64,000 nt of DNA from Oopsacas minuta (Eukaryota; Porifera; Hexactinellida; Lyssacinosida; Leucopsacidae): the NCBI GenBank assembly GCA_024704765.1, contig JAKMXF010000310.1, positions 1,239,011-1,303,010 of the forward strand, read 5' to 3'. The notes beneath the pieces are model-generated. The model was not told where the DNA came from. It did not search any database and worked only from the letters and a program-made list of their open reading frames with translations. Positions within the stretch are counted from its first letter, which is position 1, and each line of letters begins with the position of its first letter. The translations under genes were made by a program, and so were the position numbers. This document shows positions 47,025-58,110 of the stretch, in pieces.

Positions 47025-48350
47025 TCAGGGCATTCAATAAGTCTTGCGAGTCATGATATATCTTAGGAATTAGTCAAGTAATATATCTAACTTTCATATA
47101 TTATAAGCCCATATAGTTAAACTCCATATACTGAAAGTTTCAAGCTTATTCAATACAAATTATGTATTTTTGAGATAGTTACGTGTAGTCAATTTATACC
47201 CACTGTTGAATTTATGGCTTCAAAGGATGATAATTTCAACTTCAAATGGCGAGCTTACATAGAGTTTCGCACAATACTCAAGATCCAGCCCGTACAGATA
47301 TTCAGCAAGTTACAGGAGATATTGTGGGTGGCTTTCCCTTCCAGATCTACTGTACAGCGATGGGCTGCCCGTTTAGATCTGGTGATGCTGATGTCACAGA
47401 TTTGCCTTGATCTGGAAGAGCGATATCCGCCACCATTTCAGAGAATATCGCACTCATTGAAAGTATGGTCATGGAAGACAAGTGCATTACTGTCAATCAG
47501 TTAGAACAAAGTATGGAGATTTCATTGGGAGTTATTCATACAATTCTGACGACTGAGCTTGGCTACCGATCGATTTGTGTGAAATGGCTCCCGCATAAGC
47601 TCAGTGAGAATCAAAGGTTGGCACGACTGAATATTGCCTAGAGACTCTTGGAAACTTATGAAAACTGCGATTCTAGACGCCTAACAGAAATTATTACTGG
47701 TGACGAGACATGGGTGTATTATCCAACACCATATAGCAAGTATAAGAAGCGATCATGGGTGAAGGGCGACGAACAAGCGGCGAAAATTCCTAGGCCCAAC
47801 TTCAGAAACCTAAGATTATGTATACCATCTTCTTCAGTAGTTATGGAATTCTCTTGCAATTACCTTGTGAGAGTGGCAAGGGAGTTACTGCTACTTTCTT
47901 TACAGAGCAAGTGCTTCCAAATTTGATAAAAATATAGAAAAGTACCGCCCGAAACCGGAACTCGAGGAATGAAGATTGTAATTGATAACGCCAGTTCCTA
48001 TACAGCTAAGCTTTCCAAAATTTCTTGGATGTAGAAGGGTTGGAATTACTTCCCCATCCACCATACTCACCAGACCTAGCTCCGTGTGATTTTGGCTATC
48101 TCAAGCTTAAAATCTACCTTCAAGGCAAAGATTTTAACACATTACAAGTACTCGGAACGGGTCTGTACCAGTACTTCAAATCCATCCCCGAAGAAGAGTA
48201 CAGAAATGTGTTTTACAAGTAGGTGGAAAGGTTAAAACTTTGTGTATCTGCAGGCGGGGATTACTTTGAATAAATAATAAGTGAATTAGTGTGCACAGTG
48301 TTTGTATCATATTCTATAATATCACCCACAAGACTTATTAAACGCCCTAG
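47025..48350 (+). mobile_element. Mariner relic inside element 2
   Basis: TA at 47023-47024 and 48351-48352. The ends (TCAGGGCATTCAATAAGTCTT and CTAGGGCGTTTAATAAGTCTT, inverted) differ at three positions. It is about 1.33 kb, the same general family as the intact mariner at 43644 but diverged. Confidence 0.88.
47214..48270 (+). pseudogene. Mariner transposase relic
   Basis: MASKDDNFNFKWRAYIEFRT starts at 47214. Frame changes near 47370 and a stop at 47640 follow. ITGDETWVYYPTPYSKY (first Asp) is near 47695, VIDNASSYTAKL (second) near 47978, and LPHPPYSPDLAPCDFGYLKL (third) at 48045-48105. The Trp of CDFW is lost and further stops follow. It is clearly inactive. Confidence 0.85.
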
Positions 48351-49541
48351 TACGTCTTAGGTCGATGTATTTTGACTTCCCGATTTCTAATGAGTCTAGT
48401 AAGATGCAAGACGAATCTAAAGAGAGTTTCCTGTTGAAATTCCTAATCAATGACTTCTTGCAGTTACATTTTGCTGATATTAGCGGGCTAACATCATGCT
48501 CTTCCTGTGAATACAACAACAGTAAGTAGCTAGAAATCATCTTAGGTGAAACTTCTCCCCGCTGTGCGACAGTTTCCAGATGTAATCTCAGGTTGGCTAA
48601 TCGATATCGCATACCTTTATTACTTAATTCGCTGATTTGCTTCCGAGATACTCGACTAAAATCTTCCTCGAATACAATTGTAGATTCCTTGAAGAGTCTA
48701 TCTTCATTTGAAGACTGTGGAATGTCATCCATTTGAGGATCCCTACAAAAGAGCAATTCCTCCCAAGTTGCTAAGTCCTTCTCTTTCAAATATATTTTCT
48801 TTCAGACTTAATATTTGAAAATTTTCGGCGGAAAAGGTCACAATTGGACTCTCCAAGATTATATTTAGCAATAAACTCACGAGCAATCGTACTAAACGCT
48901 TTCTCCGAGTTGGACATATAGAAATTGAAGGCTTCTTTGTTGTTCATTAGGACGGAGTAAAATTGAAACTAATTAATAATCAACCATAAGATAAAATTTT
49001 GTTGCAAACAAAAGGGTTGTAAATTACGGGACGACCAGTAGAAATAGTTGCAAAACTCAATTAGCGCCAAGTTGCGCCAGGCTAGAACTAAGTTTATTTT
49101 GTTTTAAATATAACTTTCTTCAAAATAAAATCCAATTTACAACGGGCAACAACAGGCAAAGATAGTTGTGGCATTTCAAACTCAATTGACTAAACATAAA
49201 TTCACCAAAAATATTTGGAATTTCTACCTAGTTTAGTCTAAAAGCTAATATTATAATTTAGTAGTCATGTATTTTATTATAATGGTCATTTAAAGTAGTT
49301 CAATATGACAGGATACAATTTTCATATACAAACTAAAACACGAATATATGTCGAGTCCCTTTGGCTACTTTGAGAAACCTTGATTTTTGTGTTTTCATCA
49401 TGTTGAAGTTACTCATCTATAAATAACTATTGTTCAAAAGTAAGACTATCAAATATCATTATATGCTGTATTTCTGGGTTTCCGAGTATGCTGAATAAGA
49501 TAGGATTAATTAAATATCAAAATATCATTGTCAAATATTTA

Positions 49542-49568
49542 GCAATTTCCACCTGTTGTGCCATTGTG
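49542..49568 (-). repeat. 5' RSS-like end of element 2, 10-bp spacer
   Basis: Read inward on the minus strand: CACAATG, a 10-bp spacer, then TGGAAATTG followed by C. The spacer equals that of element 1's 5' end. Confidence 0.75.
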
Positions 49569-50325
49569 AAGTTTCAGCATCAAATGTCTTGAGGGCCGCT
49601 GAAATACCACTTTTGATTTGTCATCCATAATTAATTGGTTGTAAATTAGAATTGAAACTAATATGAATGGGTATCAAATGTGAAAGTGATATATCAATAA
49701 ACACTAGCGAGCTTCGTTTGCTAGGTAGTTGTGCGATAGCTTAGTGCCTCAGATTAGCTTAAGTATTCAATAACTAAATTTCTTAGTGCTTTTAGTAGCT
49801 AAGCAACGGGGTAAACTCGGCACTTCGAGCCCTGAATATATAATATAGCGAAAACTTTAAGATTTGATAATCTATGGTCCATCCAATTTAGATGTAATGT
49901 GGATAGGTAGTGACAATGGAAAACCTAAATATAATTAGGTTAGTAATCTCGGTACTTTGTGCCTCGTTTAGCATTAAGAAAGAAGAAATTCTGTAGGGTT
50001 CTGATGACGCAATAATTCAAAGTTTGTATTTGGTTAAAATAAGTGCATCAAGGTATAGGAAACATTGAGGGGAACCTATGATTAGATTATTTACATAATT
50101 GATGTATATTGGGTGAGCAGTATATAATAATGTGAATTTCAATATATTCCAAAGAAGTAGAAAATTATGACAGAGTTTCTAGTCGATTTAATCCCGATTT
50201 TCCCTATTACTAAGATGTATATTTGTGAATTTATTCAGAAAAATAGTGACTAGAGTAACTAGACAACTCAAAGTGAATTTTTTCTAATCAATTTAGTATA
50301 ATTAGCCGGATCAATACGAACTACG
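49569..50325. repeat. Spacer with dispersed GC-rich repeat (copy A)
   Basis: No gene is recognised. About 49700-49990 belongs to a repeat family: CACTAGCGAGCTTCGTTTGC at the start, CTCGGCACTTCGAGCCCT in the middle, CTTTGTGCCTCG at the end. Related copies lie at 56729-57000 (plus), 57890-58110 (minus) and 59855-60095 (minus). Confidence 0.55.
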
Positions 50326-50600
50326 CTAAATAGCAGGGTTGATAAAAATCATGATTTTTTTTAAAAATCAAAAAAATCCGATTTTTTTAATTTAAATCAG
50401 ATTTTTTTTATTTAAATCGGATTTTTATTAATTTAAATCCGATTTTGTTTGACAGCTGACTGAACCATCCGGCCGTATCACCTGTCCTTGTTATAATAAT
50501 GTATGCGTATTTATGAATTGTGAAGATTGATACATATAAATAAATGAATACATAATTGTGGTCTATCTCGTGGAATATAGAGTGTAGAAAATAGAATAAT

Positions 50601-52295
50601 TTAATTTTTCATGTTCAATATCCTATAAACGAACACCAGTTTAGCCGCCTTCTCAATTCCAAGTCGGTTGCGAGTTTTTGAGTGTATATATCCAAATGTA
50701 GAAAATACACGTTCAATTCCCGCACTTGAAGCAATTGCGGTGAGAAGTTGTTCAGCAACTTTAGTAATATCTTTCCCCAACATTCCATGCATTGATGCCC
50801 ACCAGCAAGCTGGCGTAATATTATCAACTACATCGTCACTAAACATGTAGGATTTGAAAGGATCATATCCTGCTTTGAACTGCAAGACAGTCGCCATTGC
50901 ATTTGGACAATGCTGATGAATATATTCCATTGCATCGGTAGCTTCTTTCTCAGTGAGTTTTCTTCCTCTATACCTTGGGTCTATTAAGTTCGCAGAATAG
51001 TGTGCTGGAGAAATAGCTTGGGCAGCTCTTTCGTTTACTTTTCTTAGTACATGTGCCGGTTGCTGTGAACTTAGAAGATCCTCATAAAGTGTTTTCCATA
51101 CTTCAACTGTATCGCTAATTATAGCATTTTCCCTTTGAATTCTATCTAGAGCAACTGAAATTGGTTTTAATCTAATAAAGAGATCTTCAGCGTTACGTTT
51201 GATAGAATAATTCTTAACTTTATTACCAATGTTCGAATTTATCTCATCACGATATTCTTCACAGACCTGTACAAGGATATGCCAGTTAGAAATATAGCTT
51301 TTCAAACAGTCCGTCAAAGTATTCCATCTAATTTCATGTGGGATAACAAGAGAATTACCACCAGCTTGCTTGTATCTAGCTGCAGGTAGATGTGTATATC
51401 TAAAATATTTGACTATCTGGACAACTTGTTCTTTTACCCCAGTAATCTGCACATCTTGTGCTAATAGGTTCAACAAATGAGCAGAGCATCCGTATGTCAA
51501 TATTTCATTCGGTATCTTTTTTTGTAAATCTCTTCTCATTTTTGCCATATTGGCTGCGTTGTCAGTTACAACGTTACGTACATGACATCTAAAATTTATC
51601 TCACAGGAAGTAATAGCATCTGCAGCAAGTTCTGCCAGATATTCTGATGTGTGACTATGTCCAGAGGTATCAATTGTCTCAGTAAGGAAAGTCTCTCCTT
51701 TGTCAGTTGTAACACTCACACACACGACAGGTTCATTATGTACGTTACTCCATCCATCCAGTGATAAGGAGACTGTCTTATCCTCCAGGGTTTTTCTGCA
51801 TGTATCCAAGAGAGATCCTTGTACATTATTTAATAGTTTATTCCCTATATCATGGCGATTTGGTGGTATATAACCTGGCCGTAGCATCTTTATTAGTTTC
51901 ATAAACTCGGGGTGTTCAACAGCTATAAAAGGCGTGTTAGTTGCGTAAATATAACGAGCAATTTGGAGATCCAGTAATTCTGCCTCTGATTTCGAAGTCT
52001 TCATGACATATTCACCGATATGAGTAATCCTAGGTCTTTTTTCTTTAGCAAAAAGACTTGTATCAGGCACTTCTCCACATAATGCAGTTGATCTGGCTAC
52101 TAAATCAATTGATTCATTTTCAGCTATTATGGGATGGTCTTGCATGCTGCATGAAGAATAATGTTGCTTAAGGCGGTTGACCACCCCCTGCATCTCCTTT
52201 TTGCAAAGTTTACACCTTGCTTTCCAGCCAGCAACTCCTTCTGTCGTATACCGTTCGAAGTGGACCCATATATCATCTTGTTTCCTACCTGCCAT
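50601..52295 (-). CDS. hAT transposase with BED finger, intact
   Basis: 564 residues from ATG (MAGRKQDDIWVHFERY) to TAA without lesions. The BED zinc finger lies at residues about 8-50 (CKLCKKEMQGVVNRLKQHY then Cys). The DUF659-type catalytic region has VSLSLDGWSN (first Asp), VVTDNAANMAKM (second Asp) and the Ala-His-Leu-Leu-Asn segment CSAHLLNLLAQD. RWNTLTDCLKSY is the conserved Arg-Trp. The C-terminal dimerisation part reads IASSAGIERVFSTFG (Glu) then KTRNRLGIEKAAKLVFVY. It should excise and insert hAT elements with 8-bp duplications. Intact frame plus perfect duplication indicates possible present-day activity; domestication is less likely because the termini are retained. Confidence 0.93.
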   Translation of the reverse strand: MAGRKQDDIWVHFERYTTEGVAGWKARCKLCKKEMQGVVNRLKQHYSSCSMQDHPIIAENESIDLVARSTALCGEVPDTSLFAKEKRPRITHIGEYVMKTSKSEAELLDLQIARYIYATNTPFIAVEHPEFMKLIKMLRPGYIPPNRHDIGNKLLNNVQGSLLDTCRKTLEDKTVSLSLDGWSNVHNEPVVCVSVTTDKGETFLTETIDTSGHSHTSEYLAELAADAITSCEINFRCHVRNVVTDNAANMAKMRRDLQKKIPNEILTYGCSAHLLNLLAQDVQITGVKEQVVQIVKYFRYTHLPAARYKQAGGNSLVIPHEIRWNTLTDCLKSYISNWHILVQVCEEYRDEINSNIGNKVKNYSIKRNAEDLFIRLKPISVALDRIQRENAIISDTVEVWKTLYEDLLSSQQPAHVLRKVNERAAQAISPAHYSANLIDPRYRGRKLTEKEATDAMEYIHQHCPNAMATVLQFKAGYDPFKSYMFSDDVVDNITPACWWASMHGMLGKDITKVAEQLLTAIASSAGIERVFSTFGYIHSKTRNRLGIEKAAKLVFVYRILNMKN

Positions 52296-52381
52296 ATCAA
52301 GTGTTGTTAAATGCTAAGGATAGTAGTAATCTAATAGTTATAAATCTTTTGTAAGTGGTTGTTTAAATATATATATATATA

Positions 52382-52527
52382 GACTCAGGGTCGCTTATTA
52401 ATAACCAGCTTAATATGAACATTCGTTCATTATGAACAACCTCTCAGGTCCCGATTCTTCGGCTTACATAAGATTTGTACTCAGCCAAGTCATTATGAAG
52501 GGGTTCACAATAAGCGACCCTGACTGT
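52382..52527. mobile_element. 146-bp pogo-like MITE inside the hAT
   Basis: TA at 52380-52381 and 52528-52529. Ends read GACTCAGGGTCGCTTATT and, inverted, CAGTCAGGGTCGCTTATT. It lies between the hAT gene start and its right end, in what is probably promoter sequence of the transposase. No coding capacity. Confidence 0.8.
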
Positions 52528-52849
52528 ACAAATCATTTATTTTTATTTAAATCGAACAACCCTGCCGTCAAATGAATAGATTTTCGATAGGTATAAATTT
52601 ACAATAGCAAAATGGACATAATCAGCTTGATAAGATAATAAAAACATAAAATATTGAATTGAAAGAAGATATTTTGATCAAACAACCCTGCTAAATAGTA
52701 TACTATATTTTAGAGTAAATATTTTTCTAAAAATACAACCGATAATATCATCTATTGGAAAGAAGTATTTGAAGAATTCCAAGATAATTAACTGGCCGCG
52801 AGGGCAGATACCGTAAAATTGAGTTAAAAGGACTTTTAGAGGACATATA

Positions 52850-54161
52850 CAGGGTTGGGCATAAGTTCTGCCACAATATTATAATCCAGCCAAAAATTAT
52901 TCCATTAGTTATTTGTATCTGTCATTTAGCTCAAACTTTGTTATAATATATATTTTTCACTCTTTTCCTGAAATTTTATATTATCTTAGCCTTTTGAAGC
53001 GATAATTGGTCATGGAGCAAGAGAGGTCGAAAATCATTGAATTATTTCAAGCAGGAAAAAATCCTTCAGAAATCTTCAATCTTCTGAAATTCCCTAATAG
53101 CAGAAGGAAGTTCATTACTCGAACTATTGAGCGATATGAAGTGACTGGCGGGATTACTGATAAACCAAGATCTGGCCGTCCACGGTCTGTAACGACACAA
53201 AGGCTTAAAAAAGTAGTACGTCAACGAATTCGCCGAAATCCCCGCCGGTCAATGAGCAAAATGGCCAAAGAACTAAGAGTTTCACGTAGATCAATCGGAC
53301 GAGTTGTTAAAAATGACTTGCATATGCGCTCTTTCAAGAGAAAGAGAGTCCATCACATCACGACCCTAGTGAAGGCAAAAGAGCATCGAGAAGCAAGGGA
53401 CTTCTTAAGAGGCACGCGATCCATGGTCTCAATTCATTCCTGTTCTCAGATGAGAAATTATTCACCATTGAGGAAGCAACGAACCCTCAAAATGATCGCA
53501 TTATCTCATCCTCAATTTCTTCTATCCCAGAAGAACTTCGATATGTCAGCCGTATACAAAAGCCACTTTCAGTCATGGTTTGGGCGGGAATATCATCAAT
53601 TGGCCGGACACCACTCATATTCGTGCCTGCTGGCGTAAAAATCGACACCCAAACCTACCGTGAGCTTATTTTAGAACCTGTAATACAAGATCTCTCTAAA
53701 ACTATGTTTTCTGGGAAACCTTTCGTGTTCCAACAAGATGGTGCTCCAGCCCACACATCGAATGCCACTCAGGCCTGGCTTCGAAGCAATAATCCAGATT
53801 TTATTCAAAAGGAAGAATGGCCACCATACAGCCCCGATTTAAATCCAATGGATTATTCTATCTGGTCCATTTTGGAAACGAGGGCATGTTTGAAGTCTCA
53901 CACCAATATAGACTCTCTGAAAAAGTCTTTGTGTCGAGAATGGGAGAGAATACCCCAAGAAATACTCCGTGCCGCTGTAGAGGCCTTCCCTAAGAGACTA
54001 AAGGCTGTAATTGAAAGAAAAGGAGGATACATCGAATAATTAACGTATCTGCGAATCTATATACTATATTTAGTAGTACATACCGAATTTCAACATAATA
54101 CAATATATCAATCGGAAAATATAGTTATTTAAAAATGTGGCAGAACTTATGCCCAACCCTG
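52850..54161 (+). mobile_element. Tc1-like transposon, nearly intact
   Basis: TA at 52848-52849 and 54162-54163. Inverted ends CAGGGTTGGGCATAAGTTCT match perfectly over the first 24 or so bases. 1312 bp, encoding a transposase with a single visible frame change. Confidence 0.92.
53012..54039 (+). pseudogene. Tc1-like transposase, one frameshift
   Basis: It starts MEQERSKIIELFQAGKNPSE at 53012. The helix-turn-helix pair covers about residues 1-110 (DKPRSGRPRSVTTQRLKK, RRNPRRSMSKMAKELRVSRR). The frame shifts by one base near 53410-53430. The catalytic part continues with FLFSDEKLFTIEE (first Asp), VMVWAGISSIGRTPLIFVPA, FVFQQDGAPAHTSNATQAWL (second Asp) and PPYSPDLNPMDYSIWSIL. The third residue is Asp, 37 after the second, a DD37D pattern as in maT-type elements. 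It ends KRLKAVIERKGGYIE. Removal of one base would not be needed elsewhere; no other lesion is seen. Confidence 0.88.
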
Positions 54162-54163
54162 TA

Positions 54164-55137
54164 TGTAAAACTAGACTCATTTGTTGAGTGAATTTTTGTC
54201 ACAGATGCAGACGATGACACTATCTATCTGTAAGAAACTATATATGTGAAAATCTGATAAGAAAATTAGGAGGGAAAAGTGGAGAAATTCTTAAGTCGTG
54301 TTTAAATTTCGTTCAGAGAGTTGATGTATGCATTACTAGACTTAGCAAGTCTAGAGGCGTCCAAAAAGGAGTTACTGGATAGAATGTTGCTACATTCCTG
54401 CGTTGATATGGAAAATATTTCCAAATATGATCACTTGAAGTTCGAAAACCTAAGTGAAAATTTCGCTACAATTATGGGTATTTGAAACGTTAAACGCTAA
54501 TTGTATTCATTAATGAGTTGCTGCTGGTCTCAAAGAACAAGCTTGTGTTGACAAATGGGGCGATAGCAGTAATCGCGGTATCGGAAGAGATTTGATGATG
54601 AAACATGTCGTGTCGTAAACTCTCAATTGTTCTGAAATGTAAATTTTGCGACTTACGGAGCTTTCTAGTCTTTATCACAAGGTTTGCCAAAATTTTCACA
54701 AGTTTTCCAAACCTTCCTATCATCAAGTGATTTCACTTCTTCGATTGGATTCTAGAATAGACTATAAAATTTCGCTTCGCTGCTGCGGTTGTCCAAGGCT
54801 ACTGCAAAACCTTGGTGGCTGGAGCTGGGTGATGATTTACGAAAGTAACTATTCCAACAAGTGAGCGGTACAGTGCAACCAGCAGAATTGGGCGTGTCAA
54901 AAAGGGGACTGGTCATGGGGACTGTACAGTTAGGCTCTCAATTTATTTTTTGTCCTATACAAACGTACCTGTAGAAGTGGGGCCACCACGTTGAAATGCA
55001 TTAAGACCTGGGCACACAAGGCGTAATCCTAATTACAATAAGATCAACAATAAGAACAGAACAACTTAGAACAACGTTATAATGGAAGAAATAGGAAAAC
55101 ACAATGCAGGCTAAATCTATCCCACTCATATGTCTTT
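54164..55137. other. Non-coding stretch, nothing recognised
   Basis: Short open frames near 54490-54860 have no recognised domain. A segment at 54320-54480 reads like weakly coding sequence (LLDLASLEASKKELLDRMLL) but I cannot identify it. Confidence 0.35.
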
Positions 55138-55265
55138 ATAGAGGCGTAGCCCGAGTGTGGCATATGCGGCACATGTCGCACTTGATTTGCGTGTGTCCAC
55201 CAAAAGTTTACATGACAATTCAGAACTTATGCAACACTCTTTGAGTGGCACTAGCTACGCCTCTG
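55138..55265. mobile_element. Short hAT-like MITE
   Basis: Inverted ends read AGAGGCGTAGCCCGAGTG (left) and CAGAGGCGTAGCTAGTGCC (right, inverted) around about 128 bp without coding capacity. The target duplication is not resolved. The end sequence resembles other hAT ends. Confidence 0.55.
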
Positions 55266-55369
55266 TTTCTATGCTATGTAGATTTAATCTACTGCGCGTT
55301 AAATAAGGGTAAATGCTTACCACTCATGGTAATACTTTATTAATGAGGAATAAGTGACAATCAAGTAAA

Positions 55370-56215
55370 GTGAGGTAAAAGTACAGTATATCACAATTGG
55401 GGTCTCCAAATAAAAAAGGGTACCAAGCCCCCCAACTCTACGCTTTGCACTTTGTATCTTATCAGCAATCTACTGGGCCGCTTGCGCATCCTCTATTTTA
55501 CTGCATAATTCAAGAACACGATTATAACTTCTTCCTTTGATATACGACACTGATTGACCAACCAGGATAGGTGTTCAACCCCGCAATAAGGTCTTTTATA
55601 ACAGTGAATCTTCCAGGCCATTTCCAAAGAATGGTCAGATAATGAAATTTCTTGGTGTAAAGAAATCTCTCTAGATAGCCACATCGGATAACACCTGTCG
55701 GAATATTTCTGTATGAGCTGCTACACAAATATTCAGACAGCTTTTGTTCGATGGAATACTCCGGGCTCTTAGCAGTTGAGTGAGACAAAATAATTGGGGA
55801 TTCCAACGAGTGGTGACTGGAATAAATATCGCAAGCTCTTTATCGTAGTTATCAACTTGCAATAGTCGAAAAGATCCACAGGAAGGAATATGATCTCCCA
55901 AGTAGTTTAATAGCAGCAGCATTTTCCGTAACCAAAGAAAGTACTTTCTCCTCCCTAATCTCTCCTATCTTCTCATGAATAAGCTCAGCCATGTATGATC
56001 TCATGTGAGCGTGAATGCTTGCGTCAATTCTCCCACTGAAGACAGTGCCAGGACAAATGGCCACAAATGTAATAAGACACTTGTCCTTGAAACTCCATCT
56101 GTCGAGTTGTCATCAGGCCGACGACCTGTACACACTCTATTTTGCAGTATCCCCGCCATTGGCAAACTGATTCTTCTTGTTCAGCATTCTATAACCGAAT
56201 TAATGCTGTTCTGAG
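55370..56215 (-). pseudogene. hAT transposase relic
   Basis: Minus-strand fragments: HAHMRSYMAELIHEKIGEI and EEKVLSLVTENAAAIKLL (hAT second acidic region, Asp replaced by Glu) near 55920-56010. Next comes IPVTTRWNPQLFCLTQLLRA near 55790-55840, the hAT TRW motif, then weakly similar sequence down to 55493. Frame changes at about 55920 and 55680. Termini were not found; the region ends 41 bp before the RAG1-like end at 56256. Confidence 0.65.
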
Positions 56216-56728
56216 CATTCAATGAAGAAAGTACGTGCATAAAAACCTTGAAGAAAACAGTGGGCATTTAGGTGGAAATAGGAAAATTTCAGTTACCGCT
56301 GATCATGAATTCATTATCTCTATATTGAATTCAGCGTTCTGTAAAACCTAAGAAAACAAATTTTCATATTGATTCAAATATTTTCTAGGGGTGGTTAAGT
56401 TTAGGCCAGCATCAGAATCCGACTTTAGGAATCTAAATCCTGGCGGTATGAAGTATATGAATTGACTTCAATGAAGCAATACAGGTATAGGTAGTTGAAA
56501 TTGATTAGATTTCTTTTAGAACATTTAAATTGATATATAGGTTCGTCAAAAAATTGCCTATGACCCTCCCAACGAGACTTCATCATGTTTTCGTGGGCTA
56601 ATTTAATTGATATGGACCGGACAATAATAATTTGTCAAGTCCGTCATCTAATAAGTGGTGGAACATGTCCTATTCGTTACGGATTATGTCTTTGCATCAA
56701 TAATGTATATAATGTATATTTAATAACT

Positions 56729-57000
56729 AGTGCGCTTTGCTTGCGATGTAGCTGCGCGACTTCTTCGTACTTCAGGTTAGCTGAAGTATGGAACAGCAAA
56801 ATCTTTTACTGGTATCGCTACTCGACGGGCATACTCGGCACTTCGTACATCAAATATTTAAAATAGGGAAATTGTATTACCCATGGTCTATAGATATCAC
56901 ATTTAATGGGTTTAGTAGGTAACACTGGAGCTCTTGCGTGAAATTTGGTTATTCTCTCCATACTCTGTGACTCGTGTATTAAAAATTCAAGACCTCAAAA
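56729..57000 (+). repeat. Dispersed GC-rich repeat, copy B
   Basis: Begins CTAGTGCGCTTTGCTTGCGA, continues with GGTTAGCTGAAGTAT and CTCGGCACTTCGTACATC. Same family and orientation as 49700-49990, and inverted relative to 57890-58110 within the same element. Confidence 0.6.
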
Positions 57001-57889
57001 TTAGGAAATTTAAATTTTAGTACAGTAATGATCAAGTAAAATTACATGATGAATTTGCAATTGTTAAAAGTGAGACGCCAGTACTTTTGAAATATTATGG
57101 GGTACCTGTGATTCAAATCTCACCTATTTATCATTCATTCATATTGGCTGAGCAGTAGCGAATAATGCCATTTTGGAAAATCCAAGTTGATAGGTTTCGC
57201 TAAGTGGCACAGGATTGGAAATTTTCAAACTGATTAATGAGTATTTCATGGAAAATTAGAAACTGTTTATCATAATACATAGATTCGAATTTGATACCAG
57301 ACATCCTCTAATAACAATGCTTTCAGCATCGCCGATCAAAAATAGACCCACTATAGCGATATGGTTATGGACATTTTAGTTATGGCCGGCTACTTTTGTC
57401 TGGGCAGGCTAGATTATGCAAGTTTGGGCCGCGCAGTACACTTTGCTGATATTGGTATGACGATATATCCTAAAAATTCAAACACGATGCTATTTATTAA
57501 ATTTGTTGATCAAATCAAAGGGAAGGTATCTATGAGTAATGAATATATAACTAACTTGTTTAGAATCAGTATATGCTTATATACATTTTATCTAATCTCG
57601 ACATAATCCAACCATATTCTGAAATTCTTCTAAAAATAACGAGGAAAGAAAGTAAAATTTCATCCAACACATATACACAGATATAACATATCCATACCTA
57701 CTGAGTGATTGCTTCGCTTATCCTACACAGTATGTTTAGCATTAGACTCTATTCTGACTTTTTGCTGCATGAAAGGCTGGAAAATATCTCTGGAAACAAG
57801 CTTTCGTTCAAAGTTTCACCACATTGGGAATCATTTAGATCACATGGGTTACAAAAATTCATAATTTACGTACCATTAACACCCAATCA

Positions 57890-58110
57890 TCACTATTACA
57901 AACCAAAAGCGACAAAGCATCTCCAGTGTGTCACCACATTAGTCCATCCAATGTAATAAGGATGGATCATGGATATAAAAATCTGAAAATTTTAACTCTT
58001 CTGTGTATCGAGGCGCGTAGTTCCGAATATATTCGGTCGCGTAGGAACCAATTTTAGCTGCTTAATAACACTTAAGCTAACCCGGAGTACTAAGCTATAA
58101 TTCAAACAAG
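57890..58110 (-). repeat. Dispersed GC-rich repeat, copy C
   Basis: On the minus strand reads GGGTTAGCTTAAGTGTTATT, then GACCGAATATATTCGGAACT and CATGATCCATCC. Closest to copy D at 59855-60095, with which it also shares AAAGCGACAAAGCATCTCCA-like sequence. Confidence 0.6.

Larger units (their letters stand above)
45546..48945 (-). pseudogene. RAG1-like/Transib transposase, decayed copy
   Basis: It starts MNNKEAFNFYMSNSEK at 48945, the same start as element 1. A one-base frame change near 48795 is followed by DLATWEELLF and LEIGKSKYIDLRR up to the mariner insertion at 48351. Reading resumes at 47022 with NITLPGYNRVAIHRSQI, then MDWSGSHRVYQQA (first Asp region, near 46795). MAQILSGTGRACGQFCTTTF keeps part of the zinc-binding region near 46450, where frame and sequence around the second Asp are damaged. 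The end near 45560-45800 has PTMHKLLAHAANII and LSEEGLESSNELLRRF, whose Glu and following residues closely resemble RAG1 around E962. Several stops. Confidence 0.82.
45304..49568 (-). mobile_element. RAG1-like/Transib element 2, inverted neighbour
   Basis: The 3' end CACAGTG (45304-45310) lies 11 bp from the 3' end of element 1, so the two are tail-to-tail. The 5' end reads CATTGTG (49562-49568), a one-base variant. A mariner relic (47025-48350) splits its gene. The outer flanks GACAC (45299-45303) and AAGTT (49569-49573) do not match, so one flank was probably deleted or exchanged. Own length without the mariner is about 2.94 kb, nearly equal to element 1. Confidence 0.82.
50334..52690 (-). 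mobile_element. hAT transposon, complete
   Basis: A perfect 8-bp target duplication CTAAATAG lies at 50326-50333 and 52691-52698. The ends are CAGGGTTG in both orientations. Subterminal repeats of AAATC and GATTTTT fill 50345-50450. An intact transposase gene and a nested 146-bp MITE are inside. A second copy of the right end (CGAACAACCCTG) at 52553-52564 suggests an internal rearrangement or duplicated end. Confidence 0.94.

Noticed and set aside
48296-48302. CACAGTG inside the mariner relic
   Set aside because: Lies within mariner terminal sequence and lacks the box.
40972-49568. RAG2-like gene beside the RAG1-like elements
   Set aside because: No Kelch-like repeats or other long open frame between the ends besides the transposases and the inserted mariners, so these are better called Transib than RAG1/RAG2-type transposons.
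57361-57606. Small protein gene in element 5
   Set aside because: 81 codons without a recognisable domain or homologous partner; probably chance.
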